This document shows, in pieces, positions 13,605-21,186 of a DNA stretch of 21,229 nt. Made by a program: the position numbers and the translations under genes. A model generated the notes under the pieces. The model saw nothing but the letters and a program-made list of their open reading frames with translations, ran no database searches and was not told the origin of the DNA. The stretch comes from an uncultured Blautia sp. GTDB taxonomy: Bacteria; Bacillota; Clostridia; Lachnospirales; Lachnospiraceae. Position 1 is the stretch's first letter. The number at the start of each line of letters is the position of its first letter. The stretch spans positions 1-21,229 of the forward strand of contig URHS01000041.1 in the NCBI GenBank assembly GCA_900547685.1. Reading direction: 5' to 3'.

Positions 13605-14032
13605 TTACTGTCATACATTTTCCCGATGCCATGATCTCCGCACATTGCCGTATCACATAAAAATGCGATTTCCTCGTCTGAACACCCTTGCTTCTGCCAG
13701 GCCTTTACAAGCGGGCAGTAATGAAAGTTCAACGATAATTTATCATCTGTACTTTCAATGACATCCATTTCAAATACCCACTGTGCCGGTTTGGTAAATA
13801 ATGTTTTCTTTAATCCCTTCAGACTTTTTGTCCTGCCTTTTTTAACAAGATTTTTTCCATGAATATGCCCGCATCTTGAAATAGCCTTCTGTGCAAACTT
13901 TGTTGGGTCAATTCCTTCTTTTTTCGCCTCATCACAAAGAAGATACAGCCAAAGTGCACGGTGTTCCAATTGTTCACGGATTGCAACAATCAGTTTATTT
14001 TTTATTTTCGGTTCATTTTTAATCTTTGACAT
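13538..14032 (-). CDS. L-2-amino-thiazoline-4-carboxylate hydrolase-family protein, C-terminus replaced
   Basis: A 164-aa protein. The family signature is LNFHYCPLVKAWQKQGCSDE at 101-120 followed by EIAFLCDTAMCGDHGIGKMY at 121-140. Other pieces are RALWLYLLCDEAKKEG at 25-40, KAISRCGHIHG at 49-59 and WVFEMDVIES at 85-94. Homologues of this group normally finish after a short segment with a conserved cysteine (roughly KTIAxGDxxCE). Here the frame passes at about KLEEEKNLL into bases that encode the truncated RAMA-like gene in another frame and stops at GMQRVAQL. The C terminus is therefore foreign, and activity is doubtful. It follows the PPC-domain gene by 18 bases. Confidence 0.7.
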   Translation of the reverse strand: MSKIKNEPKIKNKLIVAIREQLEHRALWLYLLCDEAKKEGIDPTKFAQKAISRCGHIHGKNLVKKGRTKSLKGLKKTLFTKPAQWVFEMDVIESTDDKLSLNFHYCPLVKAWQKQGCSDEEIAFLCDTAMCGDHGIGKMYDSKLEEEKNLLNFKLSGMQRVAQL

Positions 14033-14050
14033 ACGAAGTTCTCCTTTCTT

Positions 14051-14470
14051 TTAAAACTCAAACAAATTCAACCCTGTTTCTTCATCAAATTTCCGATCTA
14101 CTCTCCCATCAATAGCCTGAATGATCATCTCGCATGTGGCGCTGACAAACGCCTGATTCAAGTGGCCTCCAAACACTTCTCCCTTTTCATTTCCGGCGCT
14201 CATATGCAAATGACAATAAAACGCATCATTCATCGTATTAATCGTTCCGTTCAGAGAAACAATTTCAAAGTTTCCTTCAAAATCATTGGCCTGATAATGT
14301 TTTTCATCGGTTAAAAATACACCGACAGTGAATTGATTGACTGCTCCAAGAGCCTGTATGCTTGCCAGTTTAATTTTCTCTTTTAATGCAATTTCTTTCA
14401 CCTGTGCAAGTATTTCTTCTCCTTTATCAATCCTTGCAATAATCGTATTTCCAAATCTTCTGTAATCCAT
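14051..14470 (-). CDS. PPC-domain (DUF296) DNA-binding-type protein
   Basis: A 139-aa single-domain protein of the plant-and-prokaryote-conserved (PPC/DUF296) fold. Visible markers are RIDKGEEIL at 13-21, IQALGAVNQFTVG at 38-50, EIVSLNGTI at 69-77, the FYCHLHMSAG metal-type histidines H87/H89, and GEVFGGHL with H103. These proteins form trimers. In plants the domain accompanies AT-hooks; in bacteria the role is unknown. GAAAGGAAG precedes the ATG, and an extended -10 (TGGTATAAT, 14519-14527) lies upstream without a clear -35. It is the first gene of a unit with the hydrolase-family gene. Confidence 0.85.
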   Translation of the reverse strand: MDYRRFGNTIIARIDKGEEILAQVKEIALKEKIKLASIQALGAVNQFTVGVFLTDEKHYQANDFEGNFEIVSLNGTINTMNDAFYCHLHMSAGNEKGEVFGGHLNQAFVSATCEMIIQAIDGRVDRKFDEETGLNLFEF

Positions 14471-14607
14471 AATAAAAACTTCCTTTCTGTTCCAGAAAAA
14501 TCATATATATATGCAGTTATTATACCACGTACGCAGAAAAGGAAGCCATAATATTATCAGTCACTCTATGACAAACTTATTTTTCACTTTTTCTGCAAAA
14601 TAAAAGA

Positions 14608-14664
14608 GGTCCTGGCATAACAGAATCTGACGTATTTTTCATCAGATTGTTTATTCCTGAGACC
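14608..14664 (-). terminator. Candidate terminator hairpin
   Basis: AATCTGA (14624-14630) pairs with TCAGATT (14642-14648), extended by GGTC (14608-14611) with GACC (14661-14664). The minus strand continues as TCTTTTATTTT. It would end transcripts coming from kptA and the Fic relic before the PPC gene. Confidence 0.4.
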
Positions 14665-14699
14665 CCATTTCCTAACAAAGAACTCTGTTTATATTTCTG

Positions 14700-14801
14700 T
14701 CAAATCTTCTGTCTTAAACAAATAATAACCTTCATAGTAATAACTGCAATCTTTCTTGCTAATTCTGTAGAATCCGTAGTGCCCAATTTATTTTCAAGCA
14801 T
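14700..14801 (-). pseudogene. Remnant of the start of a Fic-family gene
   Basis: GAGGTAG lies eight bases before ATG at 14801, which reads MLENKLGTTDSTELARK and then runs to a stop after 33 codons. The ENKLG-T-ELAR start is how many clostridial Fic/DOC-family proteins begin (ENKLGIT..ELAREE). The expected continuation with the Fic motif (HPFxxGNGR) is absent. The intact ribosome site suggests that the start of a real gene survived a deletion. It could also be expressed as a meaningless short peptide. Confidence 0.4.
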
Positions 14802-14903
14802 AACTACCTCACATTCTTCATGTGCTTACTTTTCAGTCACAAGTCTATTGTTATAATGTAAACTTATAACTTAATGCTACAAGTTCTTGAATCTTATTTG
14901 TTA

Positions 14904-15500
14904 TTAATTTTTATCTTTTGAAATCTTTTCCAAATACTCCAATGGCACCATAATTGTCAGCCAGACTCCATTTACTGAACGATAAAAACGAAATCCCATC
15001 CGATACATTTCTCCGCTTTTCACTTTAAAAAGTACCGGGTTTCCATGACGACTTCCCACTTTTTCTGCTGTCGTCTCATCTGAGGATAGATGTACATACA
15101 TTCTGTCCCCTGCTCTCAATCCTATTTTTTCAATAGAGGCTACATATTTTTCTGCAGTTCCATGCCATAAAATTTCAGGAGGTTCTGCAGCTTTCAAGTC
15201 CAGATCAACAGTAATAGAATGTCCCTGATTTGCCCGGATCTTTGTCTGATCTTCATTAAATGAATATCTTTGTTTATTATCTGTTTTTACAATTTCTTCC
15301 AGCATTGTTTTATTGAATACTCTTGTTTTGGCGATTCCTGCAATTAATTCATCTACATCTGCCCAACCGTGCTCATCCAGGGTAATTCCTATCACCTCAG
15401 GTCTGTGTCGTAAGATCATACACAGATACTTCCCAAGCTTATTGTGTTCTGACCTGTTATATGTCATTGTTTTCTTATACATTTCCATATGATCTTCCAT
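14904..15500 (-). CDS. kptA: RNA 2'-phosphotransferase KptA/Tpt1
   Basis: A 198-aa protein starting MEDHMEMYKK behind AGAGGAAAAAG. The Tpt1/KptA catalytic quartet is visible: R31-H32 in MILRHRPEVIG, R89 in KIRANQGHS, and R151 in GSRHGNPVLF. LWHGTAEKY at 111-119 and MYVHLSSDE at 134-142 are the NAD-binding half, an ADP-ribosyltransferase fold. The enzyme transfers an internal RNA 2'-phosphate to NAD+, giving ADP-ribose 1'',2''-cyclic phosphate. In fungi it finishes tRNA splicing; bacteria lack that pathway and the physiological substrate is unknown. Length is typical, the gene is intact, and no RNA ligase or RtcB gene lies nearby. Confidence 0.93.
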   Translation of the reverse strand: MEDHMEMYKKTMTYNRSEHNKLGKYLCMILRHRPEVIGITLDEHGWADVDELIAGIAKTRVFNKTMLEEIVKTDNKQRYSFNEDQTKIRANQGHSITVDLDLKAAEPPEILWHGTAEKYVASIEKIGLRAGDRMYVHLSSDETTAEKVGSRHGNPVLFKVKSGEMYRMGFRFYRSVNGVWLTIMVPLEYLEKISKDKN

Positions 15501-15698
15501 CTTTTTCCTCTCCGTTTCTTTTCTACTTTTTAAGCAGTATTTTCCTGCCGCATATAATCCATACTATTTTATATCCCAAAACAAGATCATAGTATGTCAT
15601 ACTGATATCCAGAAAAAAATCCCATGTAGATACATTTATCAGGAATGTTCACTATACAAACGATTCCTCCTGTCACGTACTGTGATTTACGGTTCGTT

Positions 15699-16424
15699 TT
15701 ACCACTCCTCCTCATTTTTGCCACTGTTTATTGCCTGGTTTGTTTCTATATTTCTTATTTCAAACCATAAAACGGTCTGTTTTCTCCAAAGATCCTCATC
15801 TCTGTGCAAATGTCCAAAAAACCAATGCTTATATCGCGTATTCTCCCGAATCCATTCTAAAGAATTATTTAATCTTTTTTCTTCCTCATGAAACGGATGG
15901 AATATACTCATAGTATCCTCAGGAGCTACGTGCGTAATAATATAATCCACTGCATAATCATTTTTTTCCAGGTTTCGAATTGCCTCCTTCATCTCTCCGT
16001 CTGACGGCATCTCCTGTTCCCACCAGCTATATCCCGGAATTCTTATATTTTTATCAATCGAATATGCACCTCCAAAAGTAAAAATCTTTTTTCCTTCTAT
16101 CTCAAAGATCTGACCACGCATCAAATGAATAATCTTTGGCTTACTGCTGCCGTCTCTTCGAATTACATGGACCTTTCCCCCATGCCACATTTCCATCGGA
16201 TAGGACTCCAATCGGTCAAAGCATTCATGATTTCCATCCACGAACAGTAAACAGAACGGAAGCGTGGCAAGGAAATCCAGATACTTCTCTTCCTGTTCCC
16301 CTCTACTAAAAATATATCCGAAATCTCCGCATACAATCAGCGTATCCCCTGAAGATATTTTCCTAATATCCTTTGATCGGAATCTATTCCGATCACCATG
16401 CGTGTCTCCTGTCACAAATATCAT
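15699..16424 (-). CDS. Calcineurin-like metallophosphoesterase
   Basis: A 241-aa protein. I start at the ATG (16424) giving MIFVTGDTHGD, because GGGAG lies eight bases upstream; the earlier GTG and ATG are too close to it. All metal-site motifs are present: GDTHGD at 6-11, GDFGY at 33-37, GNHE at 64-67, ITHVAP at 163-168 and GHLH at 204-207. The enzyme should hydrolyse phosphomonoesters or diesters with a two-metal centre in the cytosol; no signal peptide or membrane segment is seen, and the substrate is not predictable. It is the last gene of the bcp-yaaA direction, after a 31-aa ORF. Confidence 0.88.
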   Translation of the reverse strand: MIFVTGDTHGDRNRFRSKDIRKISSGDTLIVCGDFGYIFSRGEQEEKYLDFLATLPFCLLFVDGNHECFDRLESYPMEMWHGGKVHVIRRDGSSKPKIIHLMRGQIFEIEGKKIFTFGGAYSIDKNIRIPGYSWWEQEMPSDGEMKEAIRNLEKNDYAVDYIITHVAPEDTMSIFHPFHEEEKRLNNSLEWIRENTRYKHWFFGHLHRDEDLWRKQTVLWFEIRNIETNQAINSGKNEEEW

Positions 16425-16442
16425 AAACATCACTCCCAGTCA

Positions 16443-16538
16443 TTAAACATAAAACCATTTCTCGTTATCCGGCCGGAGATATGCCATCCGTCCATCTTCT
16501 TCTCTGCGGTCATTTCCGTAATATATAATAGCGTTCAC
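16443..16538 (-). CDS. Possible 31-aa ORF translationally coupled to yaaA
   Basis: GTG (16538) overlaps the yaaA stop as GTGA, the classic coupling overlap. The frame reads VNAIIYYGNDRREEDGRMAY and ends NEKWFYV. It fills most of the gap to the metallophosphoesterase start. The composition is protein-like (mixed charge, aromatic end), but I know no family, and a chance frame of this length is quite possible. Confidence 0.35.
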   Translation of the reverse strand: MNAIIYYGNDRREEDGRMAYLRPDNEKWFYV

Positions 16539-17305
16539 ACAATTCTTTCAAATAAGTATTCTGAATCGGAAGACAGTTCTTCTCTAAACACATACCCAAG
16601 CCTATCAAATTTCTGTATTTCCTCCGGCTCTTCAATATGATTTTCAGCCATAAACCGTACCATCTCACCTCTCGCCATCTTCGCATAAGTACCTTTTGTT
16701 ACCAATTTGTTCCCTGATTTTTCACAAAAGGTAATCGTAATATATCTGTCATCCTTGGTCAGATACTTTTCAATACATTTTGAATATTCCTTAGAAGCCA
16801 GATTAATGATGATTCCTCTGTCACCTCTGACGCCTTCGTACAAATCACGTCCCCAGAATTCATATAAATTTTTCTTTCCATGAATACATGCCTTTGCCTT
16901 CATCTCTAAACGGTATGGTGTTACACCATCCATGGCTCTAAGCACACCATAAAAGGCAGATAAAATACACAAATGCTCCTGAATGTAATCAAAATGCCCA
17001 TCTTCAAATACGGTCGGTGCCATATATTGATATGCGATTCCTTCATAAGAAAGTACTGCCGGTGTAAGATGATGGTTCAGATTCATGTCTTCCATTCGCT
17101 TAAAATTCTGTTCTGCAATTTTATCGTTACATTCCCAAAGTTTCTTCAGTTCATCATAAGACTGACTTCTAAGCCACTCTAAAATTTCTTCTGTTTTCTT
17201 TAAATAAATCGGTTGTGTAATTGTACATTCAAAAACGGATTGTCCAAAAGAACTGCATTGCTCCTTATTATTCATTTTCTTAGCCGGTGAAAGAATAATC
17301 TTCAT
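16535..17305 (-). CDS. yaaA: Peroxide stress protein YaaA (UPF0246/DUF328)
   Basis: A 256-aa protein opening with the family signature MKIILSPAKKMN. Further family segments are LSYEGIAYQYMAP near 84-96, HLCILSAFYGVLRAMDGVTP near 111-130 with YRLEMKA after it, INLASKEYSKCIE near 166-178, and the KMARGEMVRFM segment near 208-218. In E. coli YaaA lowers free intracellular iron during H2O2 stress and so limits Fenton damage; it also binds DNA. Its ATG shares one base with the bcp stop (TAATG), so the two are translationally coupled. This places an iron-damping protein directly behind a peroxide-reducing enzyme. Length is usual, and no defect is seen. Confidence 0.93.
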   Translation of the reverse strand: MKIILSPAKKMNNKEQCSSFGQSVFECTITQPIYLKKTEEILEWLRSQSYDELKKLWECNDKIAEQNFKRMEDMNLNHHLTPAVLSYEGIAYQYMAPTVFEDGHFDYIQEHLCILSAFYGVLRAMDGVTPYRLEMKAKACIHGKKNLYEFWGRDLYEGVRGDRGIIINLASKEYSKCIEKYLTKDDRYITITFCEKSGNKLVTKGTYAKMARGEMVRFMAENHIEEPEEIQKFDRLGYVFREELSSDSEYLFERIV

Positions 17306-17760
17306 TATGCCAACTCCTGCAGCATACGTTCCGGGTCATCTGCCGCCTTCACTTTATCGTTGCTTTTAATAATAATCCCCTGCTCGTCAATGAGATAAGT
17401 GGTTCGCACTACACCCATAGAAACCTTTCCATAGTTTTTCTTTTCTTTCCAGACATCATAGGCCTCAATCACCTTACGCTCTGTATCAGAAAGTAAGGTA
17501 AATGCTAATCCATACTTCTCTTCAAACTTTTTATGGGAAGCAACAGAATCTTTGCTCACTCCCAGAATTACTGCCCCTTTTTCTACAAACTGTGGGTATC
17601 TCTCTGAAAAGCCACACGCCTGTTTTGTACATCCAGGCGTACTGTCCTTTGGATAAAAATATAAAACAACTTTTTTACCAACATAATCACTTAACTTGTG
17701 CATCTGTCCATTTTGATCCGGCAATTCAAAATCCGGTGCTTTTGTTCCTACTTCAAGCAT
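17305..17760 (-). CDS. bcp: Thiol peroxidase Bcp (PrxQ-type peroxiredoxin)
   Basis: A 151-aa protein with the Bcp/PrxQ pattern. FYPKDSTPGCTKQACGF holds the peroxidatic C44 and the resolving C49 five residues later. APDFELPD precedes it, and GVSKDSVASHKKF and RTTYLIDEQGII follow. It reduces H2O2 and organic hydroperoxides with thioredoxin as electron donor. AGGAGG lies before the ATG, and an extended -10 (TGGTATACT, 17837-17845) is upstream, so bcp is the first gene of the bcp-yaaA-(ORF31)-metallophosphoesterase operon. Active-site residues are complete. Confidence 0.93.
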   Translation of the reverse strand: MLEVGTKAPDFELPDQNGQMHKLSDYVGKKVVLYFYPKDSTPGCTKQACGFSERYPQFVEKGAVILGVSKDSVASHKKFEEKYGLAFTLLSDTERKVIEAYDVWKEKKNYGKVSMGVVRTTYLIDEQGIIIKSNDKVKAADDPERMLQELA

Positions 17761-18071
17761 AATATAGTTACCTCCTGTTAATCCTAATCATCTCTCGAAA
17801 TCTTCATGTGATTTCTTCTTTCCAACTAATGTTATAAGTATACCATAGCATTGACAATAAATCCAAATTTTCACATAAACATTGGCATTTTTCATTTTAT
17901 TTTACATGTAACGGAAACTACCACTCAGGGCAGAAGTATAAAAATATCCATCTGAGGAACAAAATTCCTCGATGGATATTCTTAAATGCTCTTTGCAATT
18001 TTCCAAAGGATTAATTCCTTTACATTCTCCAAATAAGTAGCTTTTTTACAGCTTCTAAAACCTAATCCATT
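17761..18071. other. Intergenic region between bcp and the VOC gene
   Basis: It contains the bcp promoter region (17837-17845), AT-rich sequence, and the VOC-gene terminator at 17943-17980. No further gene or RNA is seen. Confidence 0.6.
17938..17980 (-). terminator. Terminator of the VOC/glyoxalase gene
   Basis: AATATCCATC plus GAGGAA (one bulged T) pairs with TTCCTC plus GATGGATATT around a CAAAA loop. On the minus strand the stem is followed by TTTTTATA. It is a 16-bp stem, strong, about 90 bases after the VOC stop. Confidence 0.75.
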
Positions 18072-18449
18072 TTATTTCTTTTTCTCCGGTACAATCTCAA
18101 TCCAATACCCATCCGGATCACTGATAAAATAAATTCCCATTTTCGGATTTTCATAGCAAATACACTTCATTTCCTCATGTTTTTTATGCGCTTTTTCCAT
18201 ATCATCTGTTGTAAATGCCAAGTGTATTTCATTGTCGCCTAAATCATAATGATCTTTCTCCCAATCACGAAGCCAGGTCAGTTCCAATTGAAATTCTGTT
18301 TTTCCATCTCCCATATAAACAAGTATAAAACTTCCGTCTTTCGCTTCCTTACGTCTCACTTCTTTTAATCCAAGTGCCTTTTCATAAAACCGAATAGATT
18401 TGTCTAAATCCTTTACATTATAATTATAGTGTGCAAACTGAAAATTCAT
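18072..18449 (-). CDS. gloA: VOC-family protein, glyoxalase I-like
   Basis: A 125-aa protein of the vicinal-oxygen-chelate fold. The two beta-alpha-beta modules give the metal ligands H7 (FAHYNYNV), E56 (EFQLELTW), H76 (NEIHLAFTTDD) and E118 (GYWIEIVPE). These are the H/E/H/E set of lactoylglutathione lyases. KSIRFYEKALGLKEVRR and ISDPDGYWIEI are typical. It probably detoxifies methylglyoxal with a low-molecular-weight thiol, although clostridial relatives may act on other substrates. AGGAGGAATTATT precedes the ATG. The gene stands alone, between its own terminator and the divergent restriction relic. Confidence 0.85.
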   Translation of the reverse strand: MNFQFAHYNYNVKDLDKSIRFYEKALGLKEVRRKEAKDGSFILVYMGDGKTEFQLELTWLRDWEKDHYDLGDNEIHLAFTTDDMEKAHKKHEEMKCICYENPKMGIYFISDPDGYWIEIVPEKKK

Positions 18450-18584
18450 AATAATTCCTCCTCGTCTTTTACTGTCTGCTAAAATTCAGAAAGTAATTCA
18501 TGCCTAAAGAATAATACTTTTATCGCTATGGGTCAAGCAAAATAAAGACCGCTGATAGTATATCTGTAAAATCAAACTTCACCA

Positions 18585-18613
18585 TTGTTTCTCACAGCTC
18601 TTTGCCTTATAAT
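18585..18613 (+). promoter_or_regulatory. Promoter of the broken restriction gene
   Basis: TTGTTT (18585-18590), 17 bases, perfect TATAAT (18608-18613). AGAAAGGTGG at 18636-18645 is the ribosome site. The control signals are intact, while the gene they serve is frameshifted. Confidence 0.6.
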
Positions 18614-18654
18614 CTACCTTATATAAGTTTTATATAGAAAGGTGGCTGTCCGGC

Positions 18655-19840
18655 ATGGTAAATTTTGATACACTGTTTAACGAATATGCAAATACAAAAA
18701 ATGGAGATGTTTATGCCTTCTGCCAAAAGTATAAAGAAAATTCTGTAGCTACACGTTTTCTGTTAATTCGCTCTTTTGATTCCAATAACTTAAAAAAATT
18801 ATTAACCCAACACAATATCTCTTTTTCCGGTGGAAAAGAAAAAGAATTAATGAAAATAACCTATCATTCCTGTATTTCTATAAATGAGCTATTAGATTAT
18901 ATTGAGAAAAAAGACCTGAATTAATCAAAGAGCGTGAAAAAGAAGTAGAAGGCTTGGAAACCGTTCTCCAACAAATCCCGGTTGTGGGATGCGGCATACG
19001 TAACGACAATGTTAATACAATCGTTCAATCCTTCACAAGAAATAAAGAAATTAAATCCTATGAAGAACTAATTAAATCTCTTGACTCAGATATTCTCTCG
19101 CGCGTCAGACAATATTGTTTATGGTCTTATTATAATCAAACCTCAAACGATATCATCGAGCTTATATTTTTAAAACACAAAAATGTAATTCCTACCCTTA
19201 GAAAAATATATAACATTGATTTCTTTTTACGTGTAGGTAAAGAAATTATTCCGTTTGATTTAAAAATCACTCATGTATCTGATGAATATTTTGAACTTGC
19301 ATCAAAAGGTATTTCCATTGCCGATTCCGGTCATGACGACTTCACTGTAAATAAGAATACACCCAGTGAGCTTGAAACCATAAAAGAATATTATAAAACA
19401 TACAAAAAAATCATAAAAATCTTTCCCTACCAAACATAAGCGAATTTAAGTCTGATACAAAAGCAGCCTTATCAAATTTTCTGATTACGCTTGATAATGC
19501 TTCTGCTCAATTCATTGCAAAATTGCAGCAAGCACATAAGGCTTATGTACCTCACAATCAAGAAACTCTCAAAATGCTGGAATGGTGGAATTATAAATAT
19601 CAGGGTGAACGTTTATTTTGCAATAACAATCGTCTTTTCGTATTCTTGGCTTATGAAACTAAATTTATAGATGGCCGTGATCTGAAAGGTAACACGGATG
19701 AAATCAGAAGAAAAATCAATCATCTTTTAGACAATCTTTCTGCTGATTCTATTCATAAAATTCAATATCATTATGAAAAAGATGCGAAATTAGAAGGTGA
19801 TTACTGTGCTTTCTCCCTTTCAACCATTTATTCTGAATAA
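18655..19840 (+). pseudogene. Restriction-endonuclease-like gene with two poly-A frameshifts
   Basis: Three frames follow each other: 18655-18924 (MVNFDTLFNEYANTK), about 18913-19439 (ELIKEREKEVEGLETV) and about 19411-19840 (SEFKSDTKAALSN). Each step is one base short. Adding one A to the A6 at 18907-18912 and one to the A7 at 19404-19410 restores a continuous reading of about 395 aa. The middle holds a PD-(D/E)XK-like site (NIDFFLRVGKEIIPFDLK, D and DLK). Together with the convergent methyltransferase this is a type II-like pair. The enzyme family is not recognised. The gene is either dead, phase-variable through its A-tracts, or affected by homopolymer sequencing errors. Confidence 0.7.
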
Positions 19841-19846
19841 TCACAA

Positions 19847-19884
19847 AGCCGACTTTCTTGCTTTTTTATCACAAGGAGTCGGCT
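19847..19884. terminator. Bidirectional terminator between convergent restriction and methylation genes
   Basis: AGCCGACT (19847-19854) pairs with AGTCGGCT (19877-19884), extended inward by CTTG with CAAG. It starts 6 bases after the nuclease stop and 6 bases before the end of the methyltransferase gene. Confidence 0.65.
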
Positions 19885-19890
19885 CTATTA

Positions 19891-21186
19891 CTATTTCATT
19901 ATTTCCGCACAAAATTTTACTATCTTTGATACCTTATAAATATAACCTTCCGGAATTGTTTTTTCAAAAAGTGCATTCATGATATTGTATACTTCATATT
20001 CTGGATTTGATTCAAAAATTTCCTTTATCATCTGCACTAGCTCAAGATCATCATTCTTAAAAACAATCTGCTCCAATTCTTTATTTCCGGTATTCTGAAA
20101 TGTGAGTACGAAATCTGTTTTTAATGCATTTTTTCTATTATCCTGTATAACAGATGTTGCAGAATACTCTAACGGAACAATTTCCCTAATTTCAAAGCCA
20201 TGATGTACAGACAAATTTAATATGTCCATCCAGATATTATCATCCAAACAATTAAATGCTAAAGAAAAATATCTATTTGGTTTTAAAACTCTGCAGATTT
20301 CTCCAAATGCTTTATCTAACAATAAATTATAATTATCAGAATTCTTCTTTTTTCTGTCTTTTGCTTCTGTTACTACAATTTCATTATCCCATTCCATTTT
20401 TTCATCAAGCCCCAGCCATGCATTCCACATCAAACTCTGCTCCATATAAAGGACTCTATTTGTATGAGGCGGATCAATAAATACATAGTCTACAGAATCT
20501 TCGTCAATTGGAATTTGTGTTGCAGAACCATTGATAAGTTTTACATGCTCTTGCATATAAGACTCACTTTTTTCAGAAAACAAGCTGTATATTTCCTGTT
20601 CTCCTTTGAGAATACGCTTAAATCTATTTTCAAAACAATTCCATACATTTATTTCAAAATGTTCTTCCGGAACCCAATATCCGATTACCCAACTTCCCAC
20701 TTCGGCACGAGGTTCCTCTCCTTTGTTTTTCTTTCTTCTTCGAACAACAAATACCAGATTACTTGCTTGAGATAAGGTTCCGGATAATGTCAGTTCAAAC
20801 ACGGTTCTTAATTTTTTGTCTTCTATTTTTTTGATTTCATCAAGCAAAAGAGATAATCCAACCAAAGCTCTCGGTGTAAACAAGTCTGAAACTTTTTGCT
20901 CTTTTCCAACATTAATTCTGGAATTTTCATACATGATACTTTTAGGATACCATTTTGCTTCTATGGATGGCTCATTACACATTTTAATATCCATAGAATT
21001 GCCAGCCCTTATTTTCTTTTTTTCTTTATCTGTACGGTACCACACTTCTACTGGCTCATCATTTTTCCATATTGTATGAGTTACCATAGTTTTCTCTCCC
21101 TCAAACTCCATCTCATACATACTGTTAATGGTTTCTCGAAGTGTTTCTTTTATGTTCTCAAATATTTTGTTTATTTCCTCAACATT
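19891..21186 (-). CDS. DUF1156-like DNA methyltransferase, 5' end interrupted or truncated
   Basis: The C-terminal ~410 residues of a site-specific DNA methylase. Motif IV is SVDYVFIDPPHTNRVLYMEQ (DPPH in place of the common DPPY), followed by WNAWLGLDE and EIVVTEAKDR. EICRVLKPNRYFSLAF is the strand before the target-recognition end. SDLFTPRALVGLSLLLDEI and LTLSGTLSQASNLV are typical of DUF1156 methylases. Reading upstream past the ATG at 21120, the frame continues sensibly (NVEEINKIFENIKETLRETI) to a TAA at 21187-21189. Beyond it, FLHFYYFFIAHQ looks like the same protein. I infer a nonsense mutation in a longer gene that runs off the right edge. A start at MVTHTIW, behind GGGAGAG, could give a shorter product. 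Confidence 0.65.
   Translation of the reverse strand, partial: NVEEINKIFENIKETLRETINSMYEMEFEGEKTMVTHTIWKNDEPVEVWYRTDKEKKKIRAGNSMDIKMCNEPSIEAKWYPKSIMYENSRINVGKEQKVSDLFTPRALVGLSLLLDEIKKIEDKKLRTVFELTLSGTLSQASNLVFVVRRRKKNKGEEPRAEVGSWVIGYWVPEEHFEINVWNCFENRFKRILKGEQEIYSLFSEKSESYMQEHVKLINGSATQIPIDEDSVDYVFIDPPHTNRVLYMEQSLMWNAWLGLDEKMEWDNEIVVTEAKDRKKKNSDNYNLLLDKAFGEICRVLKPNRYFSLAFNCLDDNIWMDILNLSVHHGFEIREIVPLEYSATSVIQDNRKNALKTDFVLTFQNTGNKELEQIVFKNDDLELVQMIKEIFESNPEYEVYNIMNALFEKTIPEGYIYKVSKIVKFCAEIMK

Noticed and set aside
15507..15630. 41-codon open stretch between kptA and the metallophosphoesterase
   Set aside because: It has no start codon or ribosome site and no family resemblance. It is treated as non-coding.
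17829..17850. PerR-box-like sequence in the bcp promoter
   Set aside because: TTATAACATTAG matches only one half of the usual palindrome, so peroxide control by PerR cannot be claimed.
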